Below, piece by piece: positions 22,577 to 30,395 of a stretch of 64,000 bases of DNA; position 1 is the first letter of the stretch; every line of letters begins with the position of its first letter. The translations under genes and the position numbers were made by a program. A model generated the notes under the pieces. The model saw only the letters and a list, made by a program, of their open reading frames with translations. It did not search any database and was not told where the DNA came from. The stretch is from Nitratireductor thuwali (GTDB taxonomy: Bacteria; Pseudomonadota; Alphaproteobacteria; Rhizobiales; Rhizobiaceae): contig NZ_CP030941.1 of NCBI RefSeq assembly GCF_036621415.1, positions 1,364,001 to 1,428,000 of the forward strand, in the 5' to 3' direction.

Positions 22577-23384
22577 CAAAAGCGCGCCAGCCGCGGCAGG
22601 GAACTACGGGGCAGCGTTCGGCGCCGCGATACTGGATCCCGACCAGCCCAGGCCCGAACGGGTGACAGGCCCGCGCGGCAAGGCCGCCGAGAAGCGCTTC
22701 AATGTCTACCGCAACAATGTCACTTACGGTCTGGTGACGGCGCTTTCGGAGATCTTCCCGGCGATCGCCCGCCTGCTGGGCGAACAGAACTTCCGCTTGC
22801 TCGCCCGCGAGTTTCTGCGGGCCCACCCGCCACGCTCGCGGCTGGTCATCGAATACGGGCATGAATTTGCCGACTTTCTCGCGGGATTCCAGCCGGTTCG
22901 TCACCTGAAATACCTGCCCGACCTTGCTCGCCTGGAGCGCGCATGGCTCGACGCCTACCATGCGGCCGATGCCGCACCTCTCGGACCGGGGGAAATTGAA
23001 GCGCTGCCGCCGGACGCTTTGGCGGGTGCGCGCTTTGTCCCGCACCCGGCCGTCCGCATCGTCCGCTCCAGCTATGCCGTCCACGCGATTTTCATGGCTC
23101 AGCGTAGCGCGGAAATGCCCGGACGCATTTATGCCGCCGAGCCGGAGAATGTGCTGATCACCCGCCCGGGCCTGCAGGTGAGGCTTTATAAGCTCGCGCC
23201 CGGACCGCTTCAGTTCATCGAAACGCTGATGTCCGGCAGCAGCCTGCACATAGCGGCCGAAACCACGCTCGCAACTGTCCCCTCCTTCGACCTGGCGCCG
23301 GCCATCGGCCTGCTCATCGAGAGCGGCGCGTTCAGCGGCTGCACGCCGGGAGAAAAGAGTGCGGGGGCACAACAGGAAGGATGA
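22557..23384 (+). CDS. bufC: BufC, DUF2063 family partner of the MNIO enzyme
   Basis: Partner protein that delivers or orients the precursor to BufB. 275 residues from the ATG at 22557 (AGGAAAG upstream); an ATG at 22533 would add eight residues. The N-terminal DUF2063 DNA-binding-like domain (about 15-110) shows [30 protein letters not shown] and [23 protein letters not shown] (both cited in part: [21 protein letters not shown]). The C-terminal domain (about 135-260) has an [11 protein letters not shown] strand-helix pattern. It overlaps bufB by 20 nt and doxX by ATGA. Confidence 0.9.
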   Translation: MRPSSHSKSAPAAAGNYGAAFGAAILDPDQPRPERVTGPRGKAAEKRFNVYRNNVTYGLVTALSEIFPAIARLLGEQNFRLLAREFLRAHPPRSRLVIEYGHEFADFLAGFQPVRHLKYLPDLARLERAWLDAYHAADAAPLGPGEIEALPPDALAGARFVPHPAVRIVRSSYAVHAIFMAQRSAEMPGRIYAAEPENVLITRPGLQVRLYKLAPGPLQFIETLMSGSSLHIAAETTLATVPSFDLAPAIGLLIESGAFSGCTPGEKSAGAQQEG

Positions 23385-23989
23385 TGGGCTTGAAACTGAT
23401 TCGGAATGTCGCCCACCTGCACCACCGGGTTTTCGCCGCCCTTGAAACCGGCACCGAAGGTTGGCTGCTTGGCCTTGGTGCGCGCTTCGCCTTCCTTGCG
23501 GTGCTCTATTTCTACTTCCTCAGTTCCGCCCGGACAAAGGTCGGCGAGGGAATTGCCGGCTTCTTCAACGTTGCCGACGGCGCTTACTTTCAGATCGCCT
23601 TGCCTGCCGTCGAGGCCGCCGGCTTCGACGTCTCCAATGTCCCGTTCCTGCCATGGACGCCAGTCGTGTGGGCGGGCACCTATGCCGAATTCGTCCTGCC
23701 TCTGCTGATCGTCCTGGGGTTGTTCACACGGCTGGCGGCACTTGGGATGATCGCCTTCGTCGTCGTTCAATCCGTCGTCGACATCACGGTGCACGATGTC
23801 GGAGCGGAGACCACAGGTGCCTGGTTCGACCGCTTCTCCGACGGCCTCATCTGGGATCAGCGCACGCTCTGGGTCTTCTTGCTGGCCCATCTGGTGATCA
23901 AGGGCGCGGGCTACGTCTCGCTGGACGCCCTGCTCTATCGATGGACCATGAACCGCCAGCCTTTGAAGGAGGCCGAAGGCCGCGTGTAA
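23381..23989 (+). CDS. DoxX family membrane protein (bufferin operon)
   Basis: Four-helix inner-membrane protein of 202 residues. Hydrophobic segments lie near residues 30-50 (LGARFAFLAVLYFYFLSS), 100-125 (YAEFVLPLLIVLGLFTRLAAL), 125-140 and 165-190 (VFFLLAHLVIKGAG). DoxX genes are frequent in bufferin clusters and may maintain quinone/redox state for maturation or copper stress, but their role is not proven. The start ATG overlaps the bufC stop (ATGA at 23381-23384), so it is the last gene of the operon. Confidence 0.88.
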   Translation: MMGLKLIRNVAHLHHRVFAALETGTEGWLLGLGARFAFLAVLYFYFLSSARTKVGEGIAGFFNVADGAYFQIALPAVEAAGFDVSNVPFLPWTPVVWAGTYAEFVLPLLIVLGLFTRLAALGMIAFVVVQSVVDITVHDVGAETTGAWFDRFSDGLIWDQRTLWVFLLAHLVIKGAGYVSLDALLYRWTMNRQPLKEAEGRV

Positions 23990-24059
23990 AATCCCAGAAG
24001 AAACCGAAGAAACCGACCGCGGTTTCCGGAACAAGGTCATGCTCCAGCAAGGGGACAGG

Positions 24060-24092
24060 TCACGATGACGATTCAAGGAAGCGTCATCGTGA
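24060..24092. repeat. Dispersed palindromic repeat C, copy 1
   Basis: TCACGATGACG and CGTCATCGTGA form an 11-bp stem around an 11-nt loop beginning ATTCAAGG, between doxX and hsp20, which converge here. A diverged relative with the GCGATTCGACGAAGCG centre is at 39301-39325. May double as a terminator for the convergent genes, though no T tract is visible. Confidence 0.5.
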
Positions 24093-24149
24093 TCTGGGCA
24101 AAATGGCGACACAGCGCGCCGCCATTCTCCGGATGCTTGGGCGCTCGCG

Positions 24150-24620
24150 TCAGGCCGCGGTCTGCCCCTCGATCTGCTTGGCCTTGTCCTTGGAGGCACG
24201 CGAGATCGGGATCTGGCGCGGCTTCATCTCCTCGGGAACATTGCGCACGAGGTCGATGTGCAGAAGGCCGTCCTTCAGCGCAGCGCCTTTGACCTCGACA
24301 TGGTCGGCGAGCTGGAAACGGCGCTCGAAGCTGCGGCCCGCGATGCCGCGATAAAGCAGCTCCGTGCCTTCGTTCTCCTGCTCCTCGCTCTTTTCGCCCT
24401 TGATCGTCAGCAGATTGCGATGCGCCTCGACCGAGATGTCATTCTCGGAAAAGCCGGCAACAGCCATTGAGATGCGGTAGGCATCATCGCCTGTCCGCTC
24501 GATGTTGTAGGGCGGATAAGTCTGCCCGTTGTCTGGCTGGGCAAGCGAATCGAGCATGGTGAATAGACGGTCGAAGCCGACCGTCGAACGGTAAAGCGGG
24601 GAAAAATCGACATGACGCAT
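24150..24620 (-). CDS. Small heat-shock protein, Hsp20 (IbpA-like)
   Basis: ATP-independent holdase that binds unfolding proteins. 156 residues from the ATG at 24620 with GGAGG 8 nt upstream. N-terminal MRHVDFSPLYRSTVGFDRLF, then the alpha-crystallin domain (about 33-130: YNIERTGDDAYRISMAVAG, YRGIAGRSFERRFQLADHV), and a C-terminal IPI oligomerisation motif in RQIPISR. Upstream are an RpoH-like promoter (24725-24753) and a ROSE-type RNA thermometer (24621-24720), so expression is probably controlled by heat at both transcription and translation. Confidence 0.95.
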   Translation of the reverse strand: MRHVDFSPLYRSTVGFDRLFTMLDSLAQPDNGQTYPPYNIERTGDDAYRISMAVAGFSENDISVEAHRNLLTIKGEKSEEQENEGTELLYRGIAGRSFERRFQLADHVEVKGAALKDGLLHIDLVRNVPEEMKPRQIPISRASKDKAKQIEGQTAA

Positions 24621-24720
24621 GGGGTAGTCCTCCGTTTGAGCAACATTTGCGTTCTGGTCCCACCCGAAACCCGCTAACGGCGTTTCCAAGGGACCAGCAG
24701 CCCCTGTTGGCGGCTGCAAT
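24621..24720 (-). promoter_or_regulatory. ROSE-type RNA thermometer in the hsp20 leader
   Basis: The 100-nt leader folds into three hairpins: GCAGCC/GGCUGC (24697-24717), an 8-bp CUGGUCCC/GGGACCAG stem with inner GAAAC/GUUUC pairs (24654-24697), and a 3' hairpin UUGCUC-aaac-GGAGGA (24628-24643) that masks the Shine-Dalgarno. The UUGCU-versus-AGGA pairing is the hallmark of ROSE elements of rhizobial small heat-shock genes: closed at low temperature, open on heating. Confidence 0.85.
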
Positions 24721-24724
24721 CTAG

Positions 24725-24753
24725 ATTTGGGAATTTACCCTTAAGGCTTCAAG
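24725..24753 (-). promoter_or_regulatory. Sigma-32 (RpoH)-like promoter of hsp20
   Basis: On the minus strand CTTGAAG (24747-24753), a 15-nt spacer and CCCAAAT (24725-24731) resemble the RpoH consensus CTTGAA / CCCATNT. A start near 24718 would place the first ROSE hairpin at the 5' end of the transcript. Confidence 0.65.
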
Positions 24754-25020
24754 ATATCTCCGAGGAAGCGGATGAACGGCACCTGAACGAGGGTTTAGGG
24801 CTGCGTTCAGGTCGCGTTGCTAGAATGCTCGTCAACTCGTTGTTCGGAGCGTCTGCATCGTCCCTTCCAGGCGCTCCGGCAAAGGCCGGGGGCGGCACCG
24901 CCGCCTCCGGCATGCCGTTGGCGTTTTTGCCTGCATGGCCCTGGCACCTCGACCGGAAAGCTTTTGCTTTTATCCGGTCTGGTCTTTATCACATCTGGAT
25001 TGCAACAAGCATCGGCCGCG

Positions 25021-25988
25021 ATGACTGAGCTCCTTCGCCAGGTACCGGAAAATCCTGTCCCTGCCGGCACCAAAGCCGGGTTGATGAAGGCCGCCGACGG
25101 GCTACACATCCGTTATGCCTTGTTTCCCAATGCCGCTCCGAGCGGCACAATCGTCCTCTTGCCGGGCCGCAACGAAAGCATCGAGAAGTATTTCGAGACC
25201 GTCGGCGATCTGGCCAAGCGCGGTTTTGCCTGTGCGATGCTCGATTGGCGCGGACAAGGCGGCTCCGGCCGGCTGCTGAGCGACCCCCGCAAGGGGCACA
25301 TCGAGCGCTTCGACGATTATGTGTCCGACCTCAATCAGTTTTTCACCGACATCATACTGCCGGATTGCCGGCCCCCGTTTCATTTGATGGCCCATTCCAT
25401 GGGAGCGCTGGTTGCGCTGCTGGCAGCGCGGGACTTGGTCAACCGGGTGCGCCGCATGGTCCTTCTGGCCCCCCGCTGGACTTTTCCGCGCCGCTGTCAA
25501 TGCCGGCGCTGAGGCGGTTGGCCGGATTTTTCCATGTGTTGGGCATGGGAAGCCTCTACGCCCCCGGCGGCAGGCGGCGCGACGATCCCTTGCCCTTCAG
25601 CGGCAACAGGCTGACAAGCGACGACCGGCGCTTCGCGCGCAACCAGTCGATCGTCGCGCACCATCCGGAGCTTGCCATGGGCGCCCCCACCGCCGCCTGG
25701 GTATATGCCGCGTGCGTGGCCTCCGATCGCGTGCGCGATCCCCGATTCATGGCCTCAATCCGTATTCCGATCCTGTTTCTGGCTGCCGGCGCCGACCGTG
25801 TGGTTTCGACGCCGGCGATCGAGCGCTATGCGCGCGGGCTGCGCAGCGCCGCTGCGCTCACGGTCGACGGCGCCAGACATGAACTGCTGCAGGAAGCCGA
25901 TTTCTACCGCGAACAGGTGCTCGCCGCCGCCACGACCTATATATTGGGGGACAGCGCCGCCGAGAACGGATCCCTGGCGCTGGCTTGA
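25021..25988 (+). pseudogene. Alpha/beta hydrolase (lysophospholipase-like, Hydrolase_4) with a frameshift
   Basis: Serine hydrolase of the PldB/monoacylglycerol lipase type. Part one (to 25512) has the oxyanion region VLLPGRNESIEKYFE, MLDWRGQGGSGR and the nucleophile elbow AHSMGA; part two (from about 25480 to 25988) has FSAPLSMPALRRLAGFF, FLAAGADRVV with the Asp, and GARHELLQE with the catalytic His. The frames meet in a run of six C at 25471-25476; seven C would restore LLAPPLDFSAPLS. All catalytic residues are present, so either a recent single-base loss or a sequencing error. The start at 25021 suits the family; 24817 is an upstream alternative. Confidence 0.8.
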
Positions 25989-26031
25989 GGCAACTCCGGA
26001 AAATCGGTGTCGTTTGTCGTCCGGGACGGCG

Positions 26032-26808
26032 TCATGAAGCGTTCAGTAGTTCCATGGCCTGGGAATGCAGCTCGGGCGTCGCGGCGGCAACGATATCGCC
26101 GCCCTTTTCGGCCGCCGCCCCGTCCCACCGCGTGATCACGCCGCCAGCCTTCTCGATAATGGGTATCAGCCCTACGATATCGTAGGGCTGGAGATCGCAC
26201 TCGACGACCAAATCGACGTGACCGGCCGCGACCATTGCATAAGCGTAGCAATCTGTCCCGTAGCGCGGCAGCTTCACCGCTTGCTCCACCCGGTCGTAAA
26301 GCGCCCGCCGCAGTCCGTTGAACAGCGCCGGCGTCGTGGTGCAGAGCGTCGCATCGCCAAGTGCCGTGGTCGGGCGTGTCGTGAGCCGCCGGTTGCCGCC
26401 CGGCCCCTCGTAGAATGCGCCTCCGCCATCCGCGAAATAAAGCTCGCCGATAAAGGGCTGCGACATCAGCCCCGCAACGGCCTTGCCCTCCACCGTCAAG
26501 CCGACAAGCGTGCCCCACAGCGGCAGGCCGGAGATGAATGCCCGTGTGCCGTCGATGGGATCGATGACCCACACATGGCTGTGCCCGGCATTTTCCGCCC
26601 CGAATTCTTCGCCGATGATGCCGTGTTCGGGAAATTCTTCCCGGATCAGCGTCCTTATAGCCTTTTCGGCCCCCTTGTCTGCCTCCGTGACGGGATCGAA
26701 ACCGGCGGCCAGCTTGTTGTCGACCAAGCCGCCATTGCGAAAACGCGGCAGCGTCTCGGCCGCCGCCGCCGCGGCAATACGGCGCATGAAATCCGGAGTG
26801 GGACCCAT
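26032..26808 (-). CDS. hisN: Histidinol-phosphatase, inositol monophosphatase family
   Basis: Mg-dependent phosphatase of 258 residues. Motifs GEEFGAENAG (about 68), WVIDPIDGTRAFISGLPLWGTLVG (about 82; core DPIDGT) and CDLQPYDIVGLIPIIEKAGG (about 205) supply the metal ligands. The DGTRAFISG variant and the tail match the HisN group that removes the phosphate from histidinol phosphate in Actinobacteria and rhizobia, rather than SuhB. Inositol monophosphatase activity is the alternative. Single gene; mmgR sRNA is divergent just upstream. Confidence 0.85.
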   Translation of the reverse strand: MGPTPDFMRRIAAAAAAETLPRFRNGGLVDNKLAAGFDPVTEADKGAEKAIRTLIREEFPEHGIIGEEFGAENAGHSHVWVIDPIDGTRAFISGLPLWGTLVGLTVEGKAVAGLMSQPFIGELYFADGGGAFYEGPGGNRRLTTRPTTALGDATLCTTTPALFNGLRRALYDRVEQAVKLPRYGTDCYAYAMVAAGHVDLVVECDLQPYDIVGLIPIIEKAGGVITRWDGAAAEKGGDIVAAATPELHSQAMELLNAS

Positions 26809-26866
26809 TTACCTATCCATTTTACAACCGGCGCATTTCGCCGGCGCGAAAAATACAACCGCCGGA

Positions 26867-26895
26867 CTTGACATTTGTGCAGCGCAACATAAACT
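26867..26895 (+). promoter_or_regulatory. Promoter of the mmgR sRNA
   Basis: CTTGACA (26867-26873) and TAAACT (26890-26895) with 17 nt between CTTGAC and the -10 box fit the alphaproteobacterial housekeeping consensus (CTTGAC-N17-CTATAT). Transcription would begin near 26902, just before the first hairpin of the sRNA. Confidence 0.75.
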
Positions 26896-26902
26896 TTGAT
26901 TC

Positions 26903-26985
26903 GGATGGCGTTGCCATCCTGCCCACTTTGGGCGTTTCCTCCCTAGACTTACGACCGTGTCGTGTAAACGATGCGGTCTTTTTTT
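26903..26985 (+). ncRNA. mmgR: MmgR (alpha-r8 family) trans-acting small RNA
   Basis: About 80 nt with three hairpins: GGATGGC/GCCATCC with a 3-nt loop (26903-26919), GCCCA/TGGGC (26921-26933), and the terminator stem (26953-26978). Between hairpins two and three is an unpaired TTTCCTCCCT (26935-26944), identical to the ultraconserved 10-nt anti-Shine-Dalgarno stretch reported for the alpha-r8/MmgR family. In Sinorhizobium meliloti, MmgR is a nitrogen-responsive, Hfq-associated RNA that limits polyhydroxybutyrate storage. It lies between hisN and an N-formylglutamate amidohydrolase gene, antisense in direction to both. Confidence 0.88.
26953..26985 (+). terminator. Rho-independent terminator of mmgR
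   Basis: An 11-bp stem (GACCGTGTCGT 26953-26963 with ACGATGCGGTC 26968-26978, two G-U pairs), a GUAA tetraloop and seven T (26979-26985). Textbook intrinsic terminator on the plus strand; no plus-strand protein gene ends here, which supports an independent RNA gene. Confidence 0.93.
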
Positions 26986-27007
26986 ATCCAGGAAAGCGCC
27001 CAGCCGC

Positions 27008-27895
27008 TCACTCCGCCGCAAGCGGTGAGACGAAATACTGGTCCGGGATCATCATCAGGTCGCGCACGAATTCGCGAATGTCGACGGCAAGGCGGGCAAA
27101 GCCCTCCGTCCGCTCGAAGGTGCGTTCGTTGAGATAGAGCCCCCGGTTGATCTCGATCTGCAGGGCATGGAGTTGTTCGGTCGGTCGCCCGTAATGCTCC
27201 GTGATGAAGCCGCCGGCATAGGGCTTGTTATGGACGACCTTGTATCCCTTGGCCGAAAGCAGCCCTATGGCGTACTCGGTCAGGCCGGACGTTGCGGACG
27301 CACCGAAGCGGTCGCCTATGATGAAATCCGGCCGCATGCCCGCCTCGCCCACCCGGATATTGGCCGGCATGGAGTGGCAGTCGATCAGCACCGCATAGCC
27401 GAACCGCGCCCTTGTGCGACTGAGCATCTCGGCGAGGCACGCATGATAGGGCCTGTAGATCGCGTCGATGCGCATCAGCGCCTCGGAAAGCGGCAGCCGG
27501 CATCCATAGATGTCCTGCCCTTCCCCGACGAGCTTTGGAATCGTGCCGAGGCCGCCGGCCACCCGCGGCGAACGCATGTTGGCGAAGGAAGGCAGCGGCT
27601 CGTAGAACATGCGCGGGTCGAGCTCCCACGGCTCGCGGTTCACATCCAGATAGGCCCGTGGAAAATTGGCCACGAGCAGCGGCGCACCGAAGGCCGAAGC
27701 GGGGTTGAAGAGCTCGTCCACATAGCAATCTTCCGAACGTCGGATCGCTGCCGCGTCGAGGCAGCTCATGCGAAGGAACCGGTCGGGGTAGTGCCGGCCG
27801 CTATGCGGCGAGTTGAACAGGAAAGGAGAGCGCTGCTCGCCCGCCGAGCGAATTTCGAATGCGGGAACGTCGGAGAAATCGTCAACCGCGCTCAT
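27008..27895 (-). CDS. N-formylglutamate amidohydrolase
   Basis: Zn-dependent hydrolase of the HutG/N-formylglutamate deformylase family (releases formate and glutamate, last step of one histidine-degradation route). Start taken at 27895 (MSAVDDFSD, 295 residues); the frame is open to 28015 but that part is unlike the family. Landmarks: FNSPHSGRHYPDRF (about 27), the tract SEDCYVDELF, NFPRAYLDVNRE, VLIDCHSMP (about 190) with metal-site residues, and YAGGFITEHYG. Placement beside cpdR is conserved in alphaproteobacteria and may mean a role outside histidine use. Confidence 0.88.
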   Translation of the reverse strand: MSAVDDFSDVPAFEIRSAGEQRSPFLFNSPHSGRHYPDRFLRMSCLDAAAIRRSEDCYVDELFNPASAFGAPLLVANFPRAYLDVNREPWELDPRMFYEPLPSFANMRSPRVAGGLGTIPKLVGEGQDIYGCRLPLSEALMRIDAIYRPYHACLAEMLSRTRARFGYAVLIDCHSMPANIRVGEAGMRPDFIIGDRFGASATSGLTEYAIGLLSAKGYKVVHNKPYAGGFITEHYGRPTEQLHALQIEINRGLYLNERTFERTEGFARLAVDIREFVRDLMMIPDQYFVSPLAAE

Positions 27896-28099
27896 CTCAC
27901 GCCCATTAGCCCCCGCACATCGTTCATCTTTATTTTCTCCCTTCGACAAGCCTGCCATCACGGCCAATCCCTGTCCAGTGTCCGCGACAGTCTGGCGGTG
28001 GGCAAGATATCTCATTCACTTGATATTTACCCTGTCCGAATCATATACGAAGACACTTCGCGGCCGCCGCAAAGGTTGGTCCGGTTTCGTTCGGTAGGC

Positions 28100-28465
28100 A
28101 TGATGGCACGAATTCTCCTTGCAGAAGACGATGAAGATATGCGGCGTTTCCTCGTGAAGGCGCTTGAGCGCGCCGGCTATGAGGTCATCGATTTCGACAA
28201 CGGCGCCGGCGCCTATGCCCGCCTGCGCGAGGAACCCTTCTCGCTGCTCCTGACCGACATCGTCATGCCGGAGATGGACGGCATCGAACTGGCTCGCCGC
28301 GCCACGGAGATCGACCCGGACCTCAAGGTCATGTTCATCACCGGCTTCGCCGCCGTGGCGCTCAATCCCGACTCCAACGCACCGCGTGACGCAAAGGTTC
28401 TGTCGAAACCTTTCCATCTTCGCGATCTCGTGAACGAAGTGGAAAAGCTGCTGCAGGCGGCTTGA
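28100..28465 (+). CDS. cpdR: Single-domain response regulator CpdR
   Basis: CheY-like receiver that, when unphosphorylated, helps ClpXP degrade CtrA and other substrates; phosphorylated through the CckA-ChpT relay. 121 residues from the ATG at 28100 (120 from the adjacent ATG at 28103). Acidic pocket LLAEDDEDMRRF, phospho-Asp in LLTDIVMPEMDG near residue 52, Thr/Ala site FITGFAAV, Lys in LSKPFHL, and the C-terminal AA characteristic of CpdR. An upstream extension of the frame covers unrelated DNA. Confidence 0.92.
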   Translation: MMARILLAEDDEDMRRFLVKALERAGYEVIDFDNGAGAYARLREEPFSLLLTDIVMPEMDGIELARRATEIDPDLKVMFITGFAAVALNPDSNAPRDAKVLSKPFHLRDLVNEVEKLLQAA

Positions 28466-28486
28466 GCGCCATCGCCGGGCGCACGG

Positions 28487-29632
28487 TCAAAGGGAAAGCC
28501 GCGCCAGGAGCAGGCAAAGCTCCGACTGCCGATGTGTTCCCGTCTTCTGGAAAATCGCCTTCATCCGCTGCCGGGCGGTGCCGTGCGATATTCCGTGTTC
28601 GAGCGCGGCTTCGAGAAGCGTCCGTCCGTGGAAGAGAGACACGCAGAAGCGCCTCTCCGCAGGCGTAAGGCCGAAATGGCGGGCGAAGCTTTCGATGTCC
28701 AGCGGACTGTGGTCGGCCAAACTCTTCATCACGATGAGTACTTGGGTGCGGCGGGGCAGAAGCGTGGGCAGCGAAGCCGTCGAGGGCAGGCGCGCGAAAT
28801 GAAGGACCCAGGGGCCGTCGGCACCTTCCCACAGACAGCGGCTGGCAGCGGCGGCGGGTGAGCGGCTGAGATCGCGCACGATGCCGGCGACACGCTTGTT
28901 CAGACGGCGGTCGGTAAAAGACAAACGGCCGGAGCGACAACGAACCAGGCGCCCCCTCGAAACGTGGTCGATTGCCTGCTCGTTCGTTTCGGTCAACTGC
29001 AATGAGCCGTCCACGACAAAAGCCGGGCCGCCATGCCGTTCGACCAGCGCCGATGGTGCAGTCAGCTTCTCTGCTTCGGCATTGAGCGCGCCTGTGATAC
29101 CGGCGGCCCGTTCGATCACGCCGACGAGGCGGCGGGAGATCTCTGCGGCGGGGACATCGTACTTTTCGGAATATCTTTGCGGATAGTGTATCGGGAAAAA
29201 TATGACGTCTGTCGGACTCGCGTCCACTTTAAGTCCAACACCGGCGATGACGTCGCCTTGGGGCATGAGCCAGTCGTTGTAATATTCGGTATGCGTAAAG
29301 GTTCTGGCGGGCCTGTCCCGTTCTGCCACGAATACGCTTCCGCTTGGCATTCGCGTCCACATCTCGACCCATGGATTGATGTGGCCATAGCGCGCGCAAT
29401 AGCTGTCTACAAATACCGATTCCATATTGATGATTTCATGAAAATTCACCCGCTCATGGATGAAATCTTGGTTCATCAAGGCTGTGAACCCGCCGGGAAA
29501 CGCCGAGGAAAAGAGTTCGCAGGCATGGCTCCAAGGGGCAGCCCCGAAACATGCCTGCTCGATGGCTTCGGCGATTTCGGAGGCGACCACATCCAGCTGT
29601 CTCTCGTCGTACATCCCCATGTCTCCCCCCAA
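28487..29632 (-). CDS. LuxR-type HTH transcriptional regulator
   Basis: 381 residues; MYDERQLDVVA five codons in may be the true start. The first 300 residues form PAS-like sensor regions with no recognised ligand motif (FFPIHYPQRYS, LVERHGGPAFVVDGSLQL: a PAS-type fold near 195-260). The C terminus carries a LuxR/GerE helix-turn-helix (LTPAERRFCVSLFHGRTLLEAALEHGISHGTARQRMKAIFQKTG, about 325-368; core HGISHGTARQRMKAI). Such orphan regulators are common in rhizobia; targets unknown. Convergent with cpdR (21 nt between stops). Confidence 0.82.
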   Translation of the reverse strand: MGGDMGMYDERQLDVVASEIAEAIEQACFGAAPWSHACELFSSAFPGGFTALMNQDFIHERVNFHEIINMESVFVDSYCARYGHINPWVEMWTRMPSGSVFVAERDRPARTFTHTEYYNDWLMPQGDVIAGVGLKVDASPTDVIFFPIHYPQRYSEKYDVPAAEISRRLVGVIERAAGITGALNAEAEKLTAPSALVERHGGPAFVVDGSLQLTETNEQAIDHVSRGRLVRCRSGRLSFTDRRLNKRVAGIVRDLSRSPAAAASRCLWEGADGPWVLHFARLPSTASLPTLLPRRTQVLIVMKSLADHSPLDIESFARHFGLTPAERRFCVSLFHGRTLLEAALEHGISHGTARQRMKAIFQKTGTHRQSELCLLLARLSL

Positions 29633-29816
29633 GACATCGGCAATCTAGACAAAAAAGACTACCATGGATGGAAAGGGCGCGGAATAAGAAACTCGGACGG
29701 CGTAGCCGCCTGCGCGTGCGCTCCGTCGCAGCATGCCGTATCGGAAATGGCAGCCACGCGCGGCAACCTTTCTATTGACGCCGCCCGCGATTTTGTGATG
29801 TATGCGCGCGTCGGAT

Positions 29817-29891
29817 GGGCGTGTAGCTCAGCGGGAGAGCACTTCGTTGACATCGAAGGGGTCACAGGTTCAATCCCTGTCACGCCCACCA
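29817..29891 (+). tRNA. tRNA-Val (anticodon GAC)
   Basis: 75 nt including encoded CCA. Acceptor stem GGGCGTG (29817-29823) pairs with CACGCCC (29881-29887). D-arm GCTC-AGCGGGA-GAGC, anticodon stem CTTCG/CGAAG around loop TTGACAT (anticodon GAC, Val), and T-arm ACAGG-TTCAATC-CCTGT are all canonical. Reads valine GUC (and GUU by wobble). Stands alone between the LuxR-type regulator and the cupin gene. tRNA genes are frequent integration sites, but no integrase or repeated tRNA end is seen nearby. Confidence 0.97.
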
Positions 29892-30034
29892 TCCACATCA
29901 GGCGCTCAGGGTCAGCTTGCATAGTCACCGCCGGGCTCGCCCGACCGGACCGCACATTGCCGCTCGGTGATTGACATTCAGCACCCCGTGCCCGCCAGAT
30001 GCGGGCAGTCGTGAAACGAGCTGGGGTGGGTCCC

Positions 30035-30376
30035 ATGAAAAAGCATTCCACCGGCGATTCGTGGCGGCCCGACCCGGATCGCTGGCACGGCGAATGGCAG
30101 CGGCCTGACACGGGAAGCGGCGTATCGATCATCTTCAACGAAACCGACACGATCGGCTATGGCCCCGCGCTGCACAGCCACCCCTATGCCGAGACCTTCA
30201 TCGTCAGGAAGGGCAGGGTGCGGTTCGTCGTGGGCAACGAGGTCATCATCGCCACGGAGGGCGACATACTCGTTGCACCGGCAGGCGCGCCTCACCGCTT
30301 CGAGAACATGGGGCCGGAGCGGCTGGAGATGATCGACATCCATGCCAGCCCGACCTTCGTCACCGAATGGCTCTAG
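30035..30376 (+). CDS. Cupin domain protein
   Basis: Single-domain cupin of 113 residues (125 if the ATG at 29999 is used). Cupin motif 1 is [21 protein letters not shown] with the metal ligands H-x-H-x(4)-E (core HSHPYAETF), and motif 2 is [16 protein letters not shown] with the third His. Such small cupins bind a divalent metal and a small ligand; no substrate can be assigned. The queF gene begins 19 nt downstream, so they may be cotranscribed. Confidence 0.82.
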   Translation: MKKHSTGDSWRPDPDRWHGEWQRPDTGSGVSIIFNETDTIGYGPALHSHPYAETFIVRKGRVRFVVGNEVIIATEGDILVAPAGAPHRFENMGPERLEMIDIHASPTFVTEWL

Positions 30377-30395
30377 ACCCGCGGATTGCAGGAAA

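Noticed and set aside
26868..27137. 89-residue plus-strand ORF overlapping the mmgR locus
   Set aside because: Its start lies in the mmgR -35 box and it reads through the sRNA terminator; no ribosome-binding site, so the RNA gene explains the locus better.
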